Notes under the pieces: generated by a model
What the model was told of the DNA's origin: nothing
What the model saw: only the letters and a program-made list of their open reading frames with translations
Databases searched by the model: none
Part shown: piece by piece, positions 57,201-63,639 of the stretch
Layout: each line of letters starts with the position of its first letter
Position numbering within the stretch: position 1 is the stretch's first letter
DNA from: Bombyx mori
Lineage: Eukaryota > Arthropoda > Insecta > Lepidoptera > Bombycidae
NCBI RefSeq assembly: GCF_030269925.1
Contig: NC_085127.1
Span: forward strand, 5,773,501-5,837,500
Length of the DNA: 64,000 nt
Direction: 5' to 3'
Position numbers and translations under genes: made by a program

Positions 57201-60200
57201 ATAAATATAGTCATTCTAGTGACCTACTGAATTTTTTTAAATAAAGCTATTTTGCAATAAGTTTTTTCGTTCAAGTTTTATACAGCTAATAGGTGAATTG
57301 TACATTCATTCCCATTTTAGTTGACGGTTACAAGGAATACACAAGTTCATAGTTTATATTAGTTATTTTTTCTCTTTGTTGATGCAGGATGATTTGTGTG
57401 ATTATATGATTGGTTTGATTGAGGACGATGAGGCGGCGCTCATATCGGGAGAGGTTTGATGATATACAAGCACCCGCCTATGCGAGCACATAACTACAGA
57501 AATATCATTAAATCAGAACGATAAAATTTCACAAACTAACGTACAGAAGAATAGAAATTTATATATATATTGTTCTGCTTTAAATATTTCTGTGTCCATC
57601 AATTCAAATCATCGTTGCTGTTCTTGTTTGGTTTTTGTTTATTTGGCTTGCATTCACGAATATACTTAGCAATTTAGACGAGGCTCAATTGTAAGCTACA
57701 ACAATAGAAACATCATCCCTCTTAAATAACTACATAGTATAAAACAAAGTCGCTTTCTCTGTCCCTATATCCCTATGTATGCTTAAATCTTTAAAACTAC
57801 GCAACGGATTTTGATGCGGTTTTTTTTAATAGATAGAGTGATTGAAGAGGAAGGTTTATATGCATAATAACATCCATTAAATAGTGGAGAAATCAATAAT
57901 AAATTACAGTTTCCGAAGCGAAGTGAGGGCGGGTCGCTAGTATACAATATACTCGGAATATAAAATTGTAAACGGTGCTAGTTTCTTTTAAAGTTCAAAA
58001 TTTTAAGATTTTATTTTTGTTGGATAGGTTAACTTTGTCACGTCCCATCCAAGTGTTAAGTGGCTATCGCAGCACATATAATCACAACGTGAATGTCGCC
58101 ACCTCCTTTGATACAGGTCGATGTCTTGGTATACAATTAAAATTGTGGCCCTACCCTTCAAATAGGAACGCATGACTATTTCACTGTAAAATTAGGTAGG
58201 ATCGTGTTACCTACTGACAATTACCTCCACAATTGATGGTATTGATATATGATCATTGAGCATGAGTGGGTATTGATGATGATATTGAGCAGTTATTCAA
58301 TAAGAGATAAATAGTCCCAAATTGAATGCTAAGGTGTTCTATTGGAATCTCGTCACAAAGTCGTAGCTTAAAAAGTGGTGTTAGCTTGTGCGGGCTCACA
58401 TCAAACTAGCAGACGTAGAGTAATTAAAGACATGAGTGGATGAAGGGGATATGATACAATTTGTTAATTTTGAGAAAACGGCAACAAACTTTTGTTACTT
58501 GTACTTTTAAAAATAGTCTTTAAACTTGGAGTTTTAAGGTCTAATATGGTTTATAGGCACATAAGACCTTCATTCAATATAAAAACTCAAAAGTCTTAAA
58601 AATGGTACTTAACCCCTTCATCCACTCATGTCTTCAATTCAGACGAGAAAGTAAGATGATAATTACATATCAATGATAGGGAATCAATCGGTAGTACATA
58701 TATCCAACAGACCAAAGACACATTGTACGTATCTGCTAAGCGATGACTGTAAGAGTTCGTCCCATATAATCTTCAAACAGCATTAAGATCTTAACCATAT
58801 CACCTTTATCAGAGGCAATTCGCTCCCATGTAAAAAAGTATAGAGCGGAAACCCCCCTTTTATTGCGGTGAACCGTGCGTGTTTCAAAAATATTGTTTTT
58901 TGAACTGGCAACACACAATCAAACGCCTTGCTTTTTATTTGAAGTTTGCGTATTTGTGTGAGACTTAGATATTGCTATCCGTGTGCTATTATTGATTTAA
59001 GATAATTTATCTAACAACTATGAAAGTATTCTAAAATGTAATTTATAATTGAATTAATAATTTAACAGATCGTATAATAAATTATCTATTCATGGTAACT
59101 GTGAGTAAAGGGGGATAGTGAAGGTTTTTAAAGGTCAATTTGCTTTGTTTTATTTTGGGTTCTTTAGGAATACCAGCTGTCCTTAGATTTGTTTTGCACC
59201 AGATGGGCACGTTGGCCGCCAAGGAGTTCGGCACAAGCGGCACGACTAATACCGGGAATTGGCCTCATAGCGGCAAGGCGACTCCGCTGACGACGGGGCA
59301 TCTGACCCCCGCTGACAGGCACGGCTCCGTACAGGTGATTCTTAATATTTATTTCCTTTTAGCGACGTATGTTACTATTACGTATGTTTTAAATGTGTAG
59401 TAGGGTAATAAAACTTTATTGTGTGTGAACGCGGATGAGCATAAATAAAGCATAATAAAAATTTACTAGTGGTAGGACCTCTTGTGAGTCCGCGCGGGTA
59501 GGTATCTGAAGCAGTAATGCGTTTCGATCTGAAGGGTAGGGCATCCGTTGTAACTATGCTTGAGACCTTAGAACTTATATCTCAAGGTGGGTGGCGCATT
59601 TACGTTGTAGATGTTTATGGGCTCCAGTAACCCCTTAACACCAGGTGGGCTGTGAGGTCGACCACCCATTTAAGCAAAAAAAAAAATACAATCCGCTCGA
59701 TGGTGGGTGGTCGTTAATGCACATCGATACTGTTAAATTGGGGTCATAATCAGGTCCCACATATATGATGCACAAAAAGATTTTAAAAGTTCAGGAATCT
59801 TCCATACAATCTTACTATTCAATTGTGTGCTTTTAGGAACAACCTTATCGACTAACTTCAGTAGTAGTGTCCGTACTATATTTACTTACCCAATCTCCCT
59901 ATATAGTTGATACTTGGGTCTCTTGACTCAAGTTAGGCGGGTGGTAATAATATTGTCGATCTCGTGATAAAAGTAGATCGTTTTAACATGCCTTTTTTTG
60001 AGCAATATCTATGCATTCGTCATTCTCTTGTCCTGTCATAAAGTATTATAATTTTAATGTTTATTCTTAGGACAATGTAATGGTTGCAGAAAAAGAATGC
60101 ACAAACCGTGACATTGAAAAAAATAAATATTAACGTCTGATAACTAATTAGGTTCTTTATATGTAGTATGAGTATCGTTAGTATCTATTTTTCACTGAGT

Positions 60201-63200
60201 TTGACAGTTACGACAGCAGCTTAAAACGTATTTCACGGGTAAATGAATAGTGGCATATTAAATAAACTTGTCGAAACTTGTGTTTTCAACTTTGTTAGTT
60301 CGGCGAACTCTCAATATCCTGTTTGATTTGATACTTTTTTATAGCGTAATGTTCACTGAAATCACACTATACAGAATACACGAAATTTAAACAATAAAAT
60401 AAAAAATGCATGCTCTTGAGACGGTACCCTGTCGTATATATATATATATACCACTGTTGTTGTTATAATTATTATTTATGCAAATGTTTGGTATGTTCAA
60501 TTTTATTTTATTTTCGTTTTTCTTTGTGTCCCCAATTTTATTGTGAATGTATATTGGTGTATTTATTTTTTAGCTATTGAAGAATAAGCATTTTCGGTAT
60601 GTGAAATTTCCGGGATCGGTTTCAACGGTCAGTTTTGAACATTTAGCGACATACCTTGTGTGAACGTCTGCATGATTGATGCTTACAGATGTTGTGCTAC
60701 GTTTTAATTTTAATGTAACGAATCGAGCCAATCACACGGCGACATACTCGCATTTGTGTAGACCAACTTGAGCTAAAACCGTTGGCGGGACCTTTAAAAC
60801 GAAATAATATAATATAACTAGCTATGCCCGTCCGCTTCGCTGGGCATTTAAAATTAACATTATTATTTCTCACCCCCACAAAGACTTATCAATAACGCCC
60901 CCGCAGTTGGTGTAGGGAGTCCAACATTCATATAAATATTAGCCTATCCATTAAATACATGCATTTTTCTACATGGATACCAAGTTTCAAGTCAATCGGT
61001 TGCATGGTTCAGTAGTTATAATGGAACATCCGTAAAAACCACTGTAGATTTATATATTATAATATAATAATAATACGTAATGAAATGCTTAAATATTATT
61101 TTGAAGACTTTAATTTATATTTGCTCTAGACGTTGTAATGTGAATTCAATTAACACGAACATAAACCAAGTTTTTCTTTATACAGTTAATATATAACTGA
61201 CTCTTTTTGCATGAGAACAGCATTATATATAATGCGTCTAGTATACTTGATAGATACAAGATATGTATGTGGCTTAAGAAATTCATGGATATTATCGGAC
61301 GATAAGAGTCGCGGCGTCGTCCTACGAGCGTTTTCTGTAAATTCGCGCGACATAAAGTTTTAATGGTGGTAGGTAGGATGTCGTGTGAGCCCGCGCGGGT
61401 AGGTACCACCACCCTGCCTATTTCTGCCGTGAATCAGTAATGTGTTTCGGCTTAGTCAGCCGTATTGTAAAACTGAGACTTGAAAATCATGTCTAAAATT
61501 GAGTGGCGAAATTTACGTTGTCTTTGTTTGTGTGCTCAGGCGACTATTTTACACATTTCTTTTCATAATATCATTTTTCATAAAAAAAGGTTTTCAAATT
61601 AAAATAAGACTTGACCTAAAGGTCTTGGTTACCAGGTCATATAATCCCTTTAAAAAAATTTACACCAGGTATATACCGTGAGCTCGTCCACTCATCTAAA
61701 CAAAACATATTGAAAGTTCCGTAAAGATTTTAGTATAATTAAAAAACGTTTTTCGTATTATCTCAATTATATTATAGCAAAATTAAATGGATTAATGTAT
61801 AGATTGTGTGACATCGCATTTTGTATAGATCCCGTGATTAACAAGAGTTCCGCCGTGTGAAATGGCCGTTACTAAATCGAACGCTTACAAACGAAGCACT
61901 GCCAATATTCATTCATAAATATATCACTTTATTAATTTGAGCTTTATTACATAGAAATAACGAACAACACTGATCGCTTATTATTTGCATTTTATTTGCC
62001 AGTTTCTTACCACACAGCTTGAGATATGTGCTGCTTCTATATCGTATGAATATGATGATAAAATCGATTAACGATTGATCGATAAGTATAGAGTAATGTA
62101 GGCGATTTTTTTTTTCTTTTTTTTTGAGTCATTCACGTGAAAATCATTTTTGTGTTTAGGTCGGTGTGTAAAGAAAATAGTTGTCGATGTGTTGAGGGTA
62201 GATGTTATATTTGTTCTGTAGTTATGATAATTGGAGTTGAATTGAGAATGAGCAGGTACCACTGCAGTTGGTATTAAATATAATGTAACGTTTTAATTAT
62301 ATGTGTATTTTAATTATATTTTATCAATTCAAAAATCATCTACACACACAACAAGTGATTCTATATATAAGTTTTTCATTAGCTATAGTGCTGGTATCGA
62401 TTAGAATTATCGATATTGATTATGTCTGTATTCGTCGGCCAAGAGTGTTCTCGAATGTTTTTTTTGTTCTTTTGTTGACGTATCTCTTAGCAGCTCAAAT
62501 AGGTAATTCCGATTTAGCGGCGATAGAGATGCGTACTATTGAAGAGTGAAAGGATTTTGAGGATCGAAGATACGTGTTCAGTTCAAACGTTAAGGTTAGT
62601 TCCCCGGTTGGCCGCCAGGTGGTGAGCTCGACCAATGGCGAGCTTGGCGCCGACGACCCGACGGCGGGCCACAGCAACACGCCCATCACGGCGCCGCACC
62701 ACGAGGTCGACGTGATTGACGACACCAAGTCAGTTTTCCAACTGTATGGACATCTCTTTTTTTATTTTCCTTTTGGGCTTTTGGGAGGACGGGCGTGGCG
62801 CTTTTTTTCTCGATTAACATCTTTTTTTCTGTCGTATCATCATTTTATCATGAAACATTTAGTCTTTTCGAAATTGGCTTAGACGTTTTGTGAGAAGAAA
62901 AATTGTAAAAAAAAACAACAAATTGGATGACAAAATTTTGAAACAAAATTGATTCCATTTTAATATTGTTTGCTATATGCGCCGGTAGTTGATAGTTTAA
63001 ATATTCAATTTGTATTTTACTTAAATTCAAATTTAATATCTTATCAGCTGCTTTACTACTAATCATAATTATAAGAACTAATTGTATTATGAGAAGATTT
63101 ACTAAAACTAATCATTACAAGTAGGTTAAATTAGTTTTTTTTTAAAAAGATCAAAAGTTATTTAGATAATTTAATTAGAATTGAAATAATGTCACAAGAA

Positions 63201-63385
63201 AGTCTAAAATTCATATTTCGTCGCTTTCGTGTTCACGACAGCGACTTCCATAATATGACATAACCCGGCACTGTTGTCCACGGACAGACATTGTAAAATC
63301 GTCATGCAGGCAATCGGTTTATTCCAGGTGCTGTTGTTTCTTCAAACGTAAAAAGAAGAAGTGCACCGCGCGCGCGGGCAAGTGA
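30236..63385 (+). CDS. gish: Casein kinase 1 gamma (gilgamesh orthologue), 12 coding exons with one exon duplicated
   Basis: CK1 gamma is a membrane-associated Ser/Thr kinase; family members phosphorylate LRP6/Arrow in Wnt signalling and act in vesicle traffic and cell polarity. Exons (30,236-30,297; 36,748-36,905; 43,675-43,785; 44,391-44,542 or 44,880-45,028; 46,039-46,153; 48,313-48,432; 49,348-49,496; 52,564-52,734; 56,507-56,587; 59,203-59,334; 62,619-62,728; 63,328-63,385) join in frame to 471 residues (472 with the first alternative exon). Seen: Gly-rich loop GCGNFG (64-69), catalytic Lys86 in VAIK, hinge [12 protein letters not shown] (130-141), catalytic loop YRDVKPEN with Asp176, DFG at 199, CK1 activation segment [18 protein letters not shown], and the C-terminal Cys cluster [11 protein letters not shown] for palmitoylation. 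The N-terminus is Lys/Asp-rich then Gly-rich. The C-terminal [16 protein letters not shown] block is diagnostic of the gamma class. All residues needed for catalysis are present. Confidence 0.97.
32036..32136 (-). repeat. Decayed SINE-like 3' end, GGTAGGCAGCGG family
   Basis: Reverse copy, diverged: GTCGGCAGACAAGCATAGAC, ATTACCGTTGGCCGTGGACA and AACAGCTGCCTACC. Confidence 0.5.
32437..32900 (-). mobile_element. RTE-clade LINE, C-terminal fragment of reverse transcriptase ORF
   Basis: Minus-strand frame running from about 32,893 to the stop at 32,475. It encodes [47 protein letters not shown] and [20 protein letters not shown]..-..-..EMR.LRW..G.TR.DR.RN..-..-.WYGH..R..-..RP.K.W.D is the usual C-terminal tail of RTE/BovB-like reverse transcriptases. 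It is truncated at its 5' side. The right-edge 3' sequence has the ATGATGAATGATGA short repeat common in RTE tails. The frame is intact for this piece. Confidence 0.8.
34290..34400 (-). repeat. SINE-like 3' end, GGTAGGCAGCGGCTTGG family
   Basis: Reverse copy: TTTATTGCCCTTGCAGACAG, CACCTGATGGTGAGTGGTTA and AGAGCCAAGCCGC. Confidence 0.75.
36441..36688 (-). mobile_element. Bm1 SINE next to a splice acceptor
   Basis: Reverse Bm1 from TTATTGCTTAGATGGGTGGA to AGAGGTCCTACCGCCAGTAA. It ends 59 nt before exon 2 of the kinase, so the branch-point region of intron 1 lies in the short remaining stretch. Confidence 0.9.
36748..36905 (+). CDS. gish: CK1 gamma coding exon 2 (Gly-rich linker, P-loop)
   Basis: Acceptor TTTGCAG, donor GTGAGT; phase 2 in, phase 1 out. 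It encodes a Gly-rich stretch ([12 protein letters not shown]), a Ser-rich stretch, then [20 protein letters not shown], which is the start of the kinase fold with the ATP-binding loop. Confidence 0.97.
37186..37345 (-). repeat. Dispersed repeat, TCATTTCATTTC / AGACTTGAC family
   Basis: It reads as the reverse of 28,306-28,475: CAACTTCATTTCATTTCATA, then AAAATAAGACTTGACTTAAA and GGTCTTACTTACCAGG. A third copy is inserted inside the Bm1 at 61,364-61,700. Confidence 0.6.
38165..38582. repeat. ~420-bp dispersed repeat, GGGACGTCTTAAACTAGG family (copy 2)
   Basis: Same as 15,803-16,226, in the same orientation, with small indels. Confidence 0.65.
39945..40035 (+). mobile_element. LINE 3' scrap
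   Basis: AACACGTCATTACGGATCCT followed, after an internal deletion, by GTACTGCTCTTGCTAGGGCC and TGTTAGCAAC. Same family as 25,389-25,835. Confidence 0.55.
41175..41510 (+). pseudogene. Unidentified frame-shifted coding remnant
   Basis: Two consecutive open frames read like one protein-like stretch. The first is [20 protein letters not shown].. with ..[17 protein letters not shown]. After a +1 shift near 41,310-41,330 the second continues [20 protein letters not shown] and [11 protein letters not shown]. The composition is coding-like (balanced, few stops) and the segment lies wholly in an intron, so it looks like a retrocopy or transposon remnant. I do not recognise the source gene. Confidence 0.35.
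41561..41735 (+). repeat. Repeat, ACTACATAGTATAAAACAAAG family (3'-truncated)
   Basis: It shares CATAGTATAAAACAAAGTCG, CTTTAAAACTACGCAACGGA and ATAGTGGAGAAATCAATAAT with 57,731-57,945 and with the host repeat around the large palindrome (49,882-52,538). Confidence 0.7.
42101..42295 (-). mobile_element. LINE 3' end, truncated
   Basis: Poly-T, ACCTAAGCTGATAGCCTAGT, CGAACCCTAGCAAGAGCCGT and CGCGAGAAACTCGGTGGGCT. Minus sense, same family as 9283-9655. Confidence 0.75.
43180..43290 (+). repeat. SINE-like 3' end, GGTAGGCAGCGGCTTGG family
   Basis: GGTAGGCAGCGGCTTGGTTC through CTGCCTACAAGAGCAATAAA. Confidence 0.75.
43675..43785 (+). CDS. gish: CK1 gamma coding exon 3 (catalytic lysine)
   Basis: Acceptor TATTTCAG, donor GTAAGC; phase 1 to phase 1. 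It encodes [20 protein letters not shown], ..[17 protein letters not shown] holds the catalytic Lys86, and HLEY holds the helix-C glutamate. Confidence 0.97.
44391..44542 (+). CDS. gish: CK1 gamma alternative exon 4A
   Basis: Acceptor TTGCTCAG, donor GTAAGT; 152 nt, phase 1 in, phase 0 out. It encodes [40 protein letters not shown] and [10 protein letters not shown]. It is homologous to exon 4B, with one extra Gly (CGGRY versus CGKY) and changes K/E, L/F, T/P, M/L, VH/DL and R/S. It covers strands 4-5, gatekeeper Met, hinge and helix D. The [12 protein letters not shown] form resembles the fly-type sequence as I remember it. Confidence 0.93.
44543..44879 (+). other. 337-nt intron between alternative exons 4A and 4B, with internal complementary segments
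   Basis: Segment 44,611-44,630 can pair with 44,751-44,770 (18 of 20 positions, one of them G-U). Segment 44,722-44,735 can pair with 44,782-44,795 (13 of 14). The two stems cross, so they would be a pseudoknot or alternatives. The intron is more GC-rich than its neighbours and free of transposons. Competing RNA pairings are a known mechanism for mutually exclusive exons in insects. Confidence 0.55.
44880..45028 (+). CDS. gish: CK1 gamma alternative exon 4B
   Basis: Acceptor GACTGCAG, donor GTGAGT; 149 nt, phase 1 in, phase 0 out. It encodes [39 protein letters not shown] and [10 protein letters not shown]. The [12 protein letters not shown] form is the one typical of vertebrate CK1 gamma. 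Using both 4A and 4B, or neither, shifts the frame, so exactly one can be used. Confidence 0.95.
45417..45940. mobile_element. piggyBac-like MITE (copy 2), split by a Bm1
   Basis: TTAA at 45,413-45,416 and 45,941-45,944 bounds the element. The left arm TGTTGACTGCCATGTACCTC and right arm CCAACATGGCAGTCAAAGTG match 26,990-27,283. The middle is interrupted at about 45,520-45,735 by a Bm1. It is more diverged than copy 1. Confidence 0.8.
45520..45735 (+). mobile_element. Bm1 SINE nested in the MITE
   Basis: ACCACCATTCTGCCTATTTC, TGCGTTTCGGTTTGAAGGGT, GGCATTTACGTTGTAGATGT and CCACCTAAGCAATAAAAAGT. It is 5'-truncated. Confidence 0.85.
46039..46153 (+). CDS. gish: CK1 gamma coding exon 5 (catalytic loop)
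   Basis: Acceptor TTTACAG, donor GTGAGT; phase 0 to phase 1. It encodes [20 protein letters not shown] and [18 protein letters not shown]. Asp176 in YRD is the catalytic base, and Lys178 and Asn181 are present. Confidence 0.97.
46154..48312 (+). other. CK1 gamma intron after exon 5
   Basis: AT-rich. It holds a back-to-back pair of Bm1 3' ends (47,469-47,693) and no recognised exon. Confidence 0.8.
47469..47693. mobile_element. Two Bm1 fragments fused in opposite orientation
   Basis: 47,469-47,528 is a reversed Bm1 3' end (TTGCTTAAATGGGTGTACGT, CACCTGGTGTTAAGTGGTTA). It joins directly to a forward Bm1 3' half (TTTGAAGGGTGGGGCAGCCG through CACATTTAAGCAATAAATAA). Twin-primed retrotransposition gives exactly this form. 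Confidence 0.75.
48313..48432 (+). CDS. gish: CK1 gamma coding exon 6 (DFG, activation segment)
   Basis: Acceptor TTTCAG, donor GTACGT; phase 1 to phase 1. It encodes the rest of [20 protein letters not shown] plus [20 protein letters not shown]. The [10 protein letters not shown] block is the CK1 substitute for the APE motif. Confidence 0.97.
48433..49347 (+). other. CK1 gamma intron after exon 6
   Basis: It is largely filled by a LINE 3'-region fragment (48,460-48,989). The rest is unremarkable. Confidence 0.75.
48460..48989 (+). mobile_element. LINE 3'-region fragment
   Basis: It matches 6860-7262 over AGTCACCGTCGACGCCCTAG, TACGGATCCATGAGATCCAA, GGGACCCCGGTAACCGT, GGTGAAACTGGAAAGGCCAG and CGGGCCACCAG, and extends further left. 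Confidence 0.6.
49348..49496 (+). CDS. gish: CK1 gamma coding exon 7
   Basis: Acceptor TTTTCCAG, donor GTAAGT; phase 1 to phase 0. It encodes [40 protein letters not shown] and [15 protein letters not shown] and LPWQGL are invariant CK1 C-lobe motifs. Confidence 0.97.
49632..49866 (+). mobile_element. Bm1 SINE with an inverted head at its 3' end
   Basis: The normal head CTGGTGGTAGGACATCTTGT and body run to GATGTCTATGGGCTCCAGTA. Instead of the usual tail it then ends with GACTCACAAGAGGTCCTGCC ACCAGT, an inverted copy of its own start. Both ends are therefore head sequence. Confidence 0.75.
49868..52552. mobile_element. Nested insertion: CATAGTATAAAAC-family repeat carrying a 2.4-kb palindrome, flanked by a 14-bp duplication
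   Basis: ATTATCGAATACGT occurs at 49,868-49,881 and 52,539-52,552. Between them, the host repeat starts near TCATAGTATAAAACAAAGTC, is broken at 49,949 by the palindrome, resumes at 52,368 (TATGCTTAAATCTTTAAAAC) and ends GCGGGTCGCTAGTATACTAT. Uninterrupted relatives are at 41,561 and 57,731. The right duplication ends 11 nt before the kinase exon at 52,564. Confidence 0.75.
49950..52367. repeat. 2.4-kb near-perfect palindrome (foldback element)
   Basis: The left arm, from TAGTCTAGTCAACAAGTTCA (49,950) to about 51,050, is the reverse complement of the right arm from about 51,258 to TGAACTTGTTGACTAGACTA (52,367). Matching landmarks: ATTGGATGCGGAATGATGTC (50,016) against GACATCATTCCGCATCCAAT (52,280), and CGCTCCGCGAGGTCGCTACG (50,271) against CGTAGCGACCTCGCGGAGCG (52,027). 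The loop is about 207 bp. TAT flanks both ends as a likely 3-bp target duplication. There is no transposase frame. The arms are very AT-rich with long A and T runs. Confidence 0.9.
52564..52734 (+). CDS. gish: CK1 gamma coding exon 8
   Basis: Acceptor GTGGACAG, donor GTAAAC; phase 0 to phase 0, 57 codons. It encodes [40 protein letters not shown] and [17 protein letters not shown], the end of the kinase domain. The exon is GC-rich. The pyrimidine tract expected before the acceptor is poor, because a repeat insertion ends 11 nt upstream. Confidence 0.97.
52828..53083. mobile_element. Short MITE with CGACGCTTGAAAGGC inverted repeats (copy 2)
   Basis: CGACGCTTGAAAGGCAAACA at the left, GTTTGCCTTTCAAGCGTCG at the right, both extended by the GACTAAGCGACAAT motif. 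The interior is the reverse of 4260-4493 (AGGCAATAACCATATTCGAT, ATTTCTAGGTCTATTAAAAT). Confidence 0.75.
56063..56309 (+). mobile_element. Bm1 SINE, headless
   Basis: CTGGTGGTAGGATCTTTTGT, CCGCCTATTTCTGCCGTGAA, GGGGCAGCCGTTGTAAC and CACCCGTCTAAGAAAAAAAA. Confidence 0.9.
56507..56587 (+). CDS. gish: CK1 gamma coding exon 9 (start of C-terminal tail)
   Basis: Acceptor ATTTTCAG, donor GTAAAT; 27 codons, phase 0 to phase 0. It encodes [20 protein letters not shown] and SHQPFNK. The TPV.S.-..EI.ISPN pattern follows GKTM as in other insect CK1 gamma proteins. Confidence 0.92.
56588..57387 (+). other. CK1 gamma intron with an internal ~200-bp duplication
   Basis: 56,722-56,935 and 57,013-57,193 are diverged copies: TATTCTTGCAATAAAT / TATTCTTGAAATAAAT, TTTTTATCACTAAGAAACTA in both, and CATCGAAAaGTTTATCTAAA in both. 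Confidence 0.75.
57388..57459 (+). CDS. gish: Candidate optional CK1 gamma exon (cassette, or alternative end with its own stop)
   Basis: A good acceptor (CTCTTTGTTGATGCAG) is followed in the correct phase 0 by 22 open codons, [20 protein letters not shown] plus GE. Then comes a weak donor GAG|GTTTGA. If the donor is used it adds 22 residues (57,388-57,453) between exons 9 and 10. If not, translation ends at TGA 57,457-57,459 after one more residue, giving a kinase that lacks the Cys-rich membrane anchor. The acidic peptide looks protein-like, but I cannot confirm it from a known relative. Confidence 0.5.
   Translation, partial: DDLCDYMIGLIEDDEAALISGEV
57731..57945 (+). repeat. Repeat, ACTACATAGTATAAAACAAAG family (complete copy)
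   Basis: It starts ACTACATAGTATAAAACAAA and ends GAGGGCGGGTCGCTAGTATA C. This is the uninterrupted version of the host repeat that carries the large palindrome, and it shows the empty site CCTATGTATGCTTAAATC. Confidence 0.7.
58426..58635. mobile_element. 210-bp MITE with GACATGAGTGGATGAAGGGG inverted ends
   Basis: AAAGACATGAGTGGATGAAG at the left and CTTCATCCACTCATGTCTTC at the right, flanked by AATT on both sides. A second internal pair (GGAGTTTTAAGGTCTAATAT / CATTCAATATAAAAACTC) lies near the middle. There is no coding capacity. Confidence 0.7.
59203..59334 (+). CDS. gish: CK1 gamma coding exon 10
   Basis: Acceptor TTTTGCACCAG, donor GTGATT; 44 codons in phase 0. It encodes [20 protein letters not shown] and ..[31 protein letters not shown] is the block that precedes VVSSTNGEL in insect CK1 gamma. 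Other AG sites upstream give the wrong frame. Confidence 0.9.
59464..59686 (+). mobile_element. Bm1 SINE with internal deletion
   Basis: TAGTGGTAGGACCTCTTGTG, then a jump from GGGTAGGTATC directly to TGAAGCAGTAATGCG, then the 3' end CACCCATTTAAGCAAAAAAA. Confidence 0.88.
60574..60627 (+). CDS. gish: Candidate CK1 gamma cassette exon (18 codons)
   Basis: A strong acceptor (TATTTATTTTTTAG) and a good donor (ACG|GTCAGT) frame 54 nt, open in the required phase 0, encoding [18 protein letters not shown]. Inclusion would add 18 basic/aromatic residues between GSVQ and VVSSTNGEL without shifting the frame. No relative was checked. Confidence 0.4.
60817..61065 (+). repeat. Dispersed repeat, CTAGCTATGCCCGTCCGCTT type
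   Basis: It matches 13,858-14,066 over GCTGGGCATTTAAAATTAA, TATAAATATTAGCCTATCC, CAAGTTTCAAGTCAATCGG and CCGTAAAAACCACTGTAGAT, and carries an additional internal segment. Confidence 0.65.
61364..61700 (+). mobile_element. Bm1 SINE split by an AGACTTGAC-family repeat
   Basis: Bm1 from GGTGGTAGGTAGGATGTCGT to TTACGTTGTCTTTGTTTGTG, then an insertion (about 61,540-61,660: TTTTCATAATATCATTTTTC, AATAAGACTTGACCTAAAGG), then the Bm1 3' end (TACACCAGGTATATACCGTG, CTCGTCCACTCATCTAAACA). Confidence 0.7.
62619..62728 (+). CDS. gish: CK1 gamma coding exon 11 (gamma-specific tail)
   Basis: Acceptor GGCCGCCAG, donor GTCAGT; phase 0 to phase 2. It encodes [20 protein letters not shown] and [16 protein letters not shown] plus two bases. 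[18 protein letters not shown] is the hallmark of the gamma class. It is GC-rich against AT-rich introns. An upstream start (after AAG at 62,594) would add GTTAGTTCC.. and is less likely from the known junction after GSVQ. Confidence 0.94.
63328..63385 (+). CDS. gish: CK1 gamma coding exon 12 (membrane-anchor tail and stop)
   Basis: Acceptor TATTCCAG. The first base completes Lys, then [18 protein letters not shown] and TGA at 63,383-63,385. The triple Cys followed by a basic run is the palmitoylated plasma-membrane anchor of CK1 gamma kinases. Confidence 0.96.
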
Positions 63386-63622
63386 CGCGGGACCGTCGCG
63401 TGACGTCACCGCGCCCGCCCACGACCGCCGCGCTAACCGCCGCCGCCGAACCACACCGCACCCGGTCACCCGGACCGCGGCTCGACATTACAAAGCCTAA
63501 GATCGGAATGAATAATCGAGAAAACTAGCGAAAAAAATTCAATACGGAACCCTGAATATTTATCATAGAGTAAGAATAAGACTCCCTATTTATTTAAGCT
63601 ACATTTTTTAAATTTTTTTTTA

Positions 63623-63628
63623 AATAAA
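63623..63628 (+). terminator. Candidate poly(A) signal of the CK1 gamma gene
   Basis: AATAAA, 238 nt after the stop codon. It is the first exact hexamer downstream of the stop. No cDNA evidence is available. Confidence 0.4.
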
Positions 63629-63639
63629 ACTTACATAGT

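Larger units (their letters stand above)
57460..59202 (+). other. CK1 gamma intron before exon 10
   Basis: It contains the ACTACATAGTATAAAAC repeat (57,731-57,945), a decayed reversed Bm1-like stretch (58,045-58,225) and a short MITE (58,426-58,635). Confidence 0.8.
59335..62618 (+). other. CK1 gamma intron(s) between exons 10 and 11
   Basis: It contains a Bm1 (59,464-59,686), a candidate cassette exon (60,574-60,627), a (TA)n run near 60,437, a GCTGGGCATTTAAAATTAA repeat (60,817-61,065) and a Bm1 split by another repeat (61,364-61,700). Confidence 0.8.

Noticed and set aside
59168..59202. Earlier acceptor (TTCTTTAG) for exon 10
   Set aside because: It would put the exon in the wrong phase relative to exon 9. 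Only the acceptor before 59,203 keeps the [12 protein letters not shown] frame.
60436..60453. (TA)n run as a functional element
   Set aside because: It is a simple dinucleotide microsatellite with no further signal.
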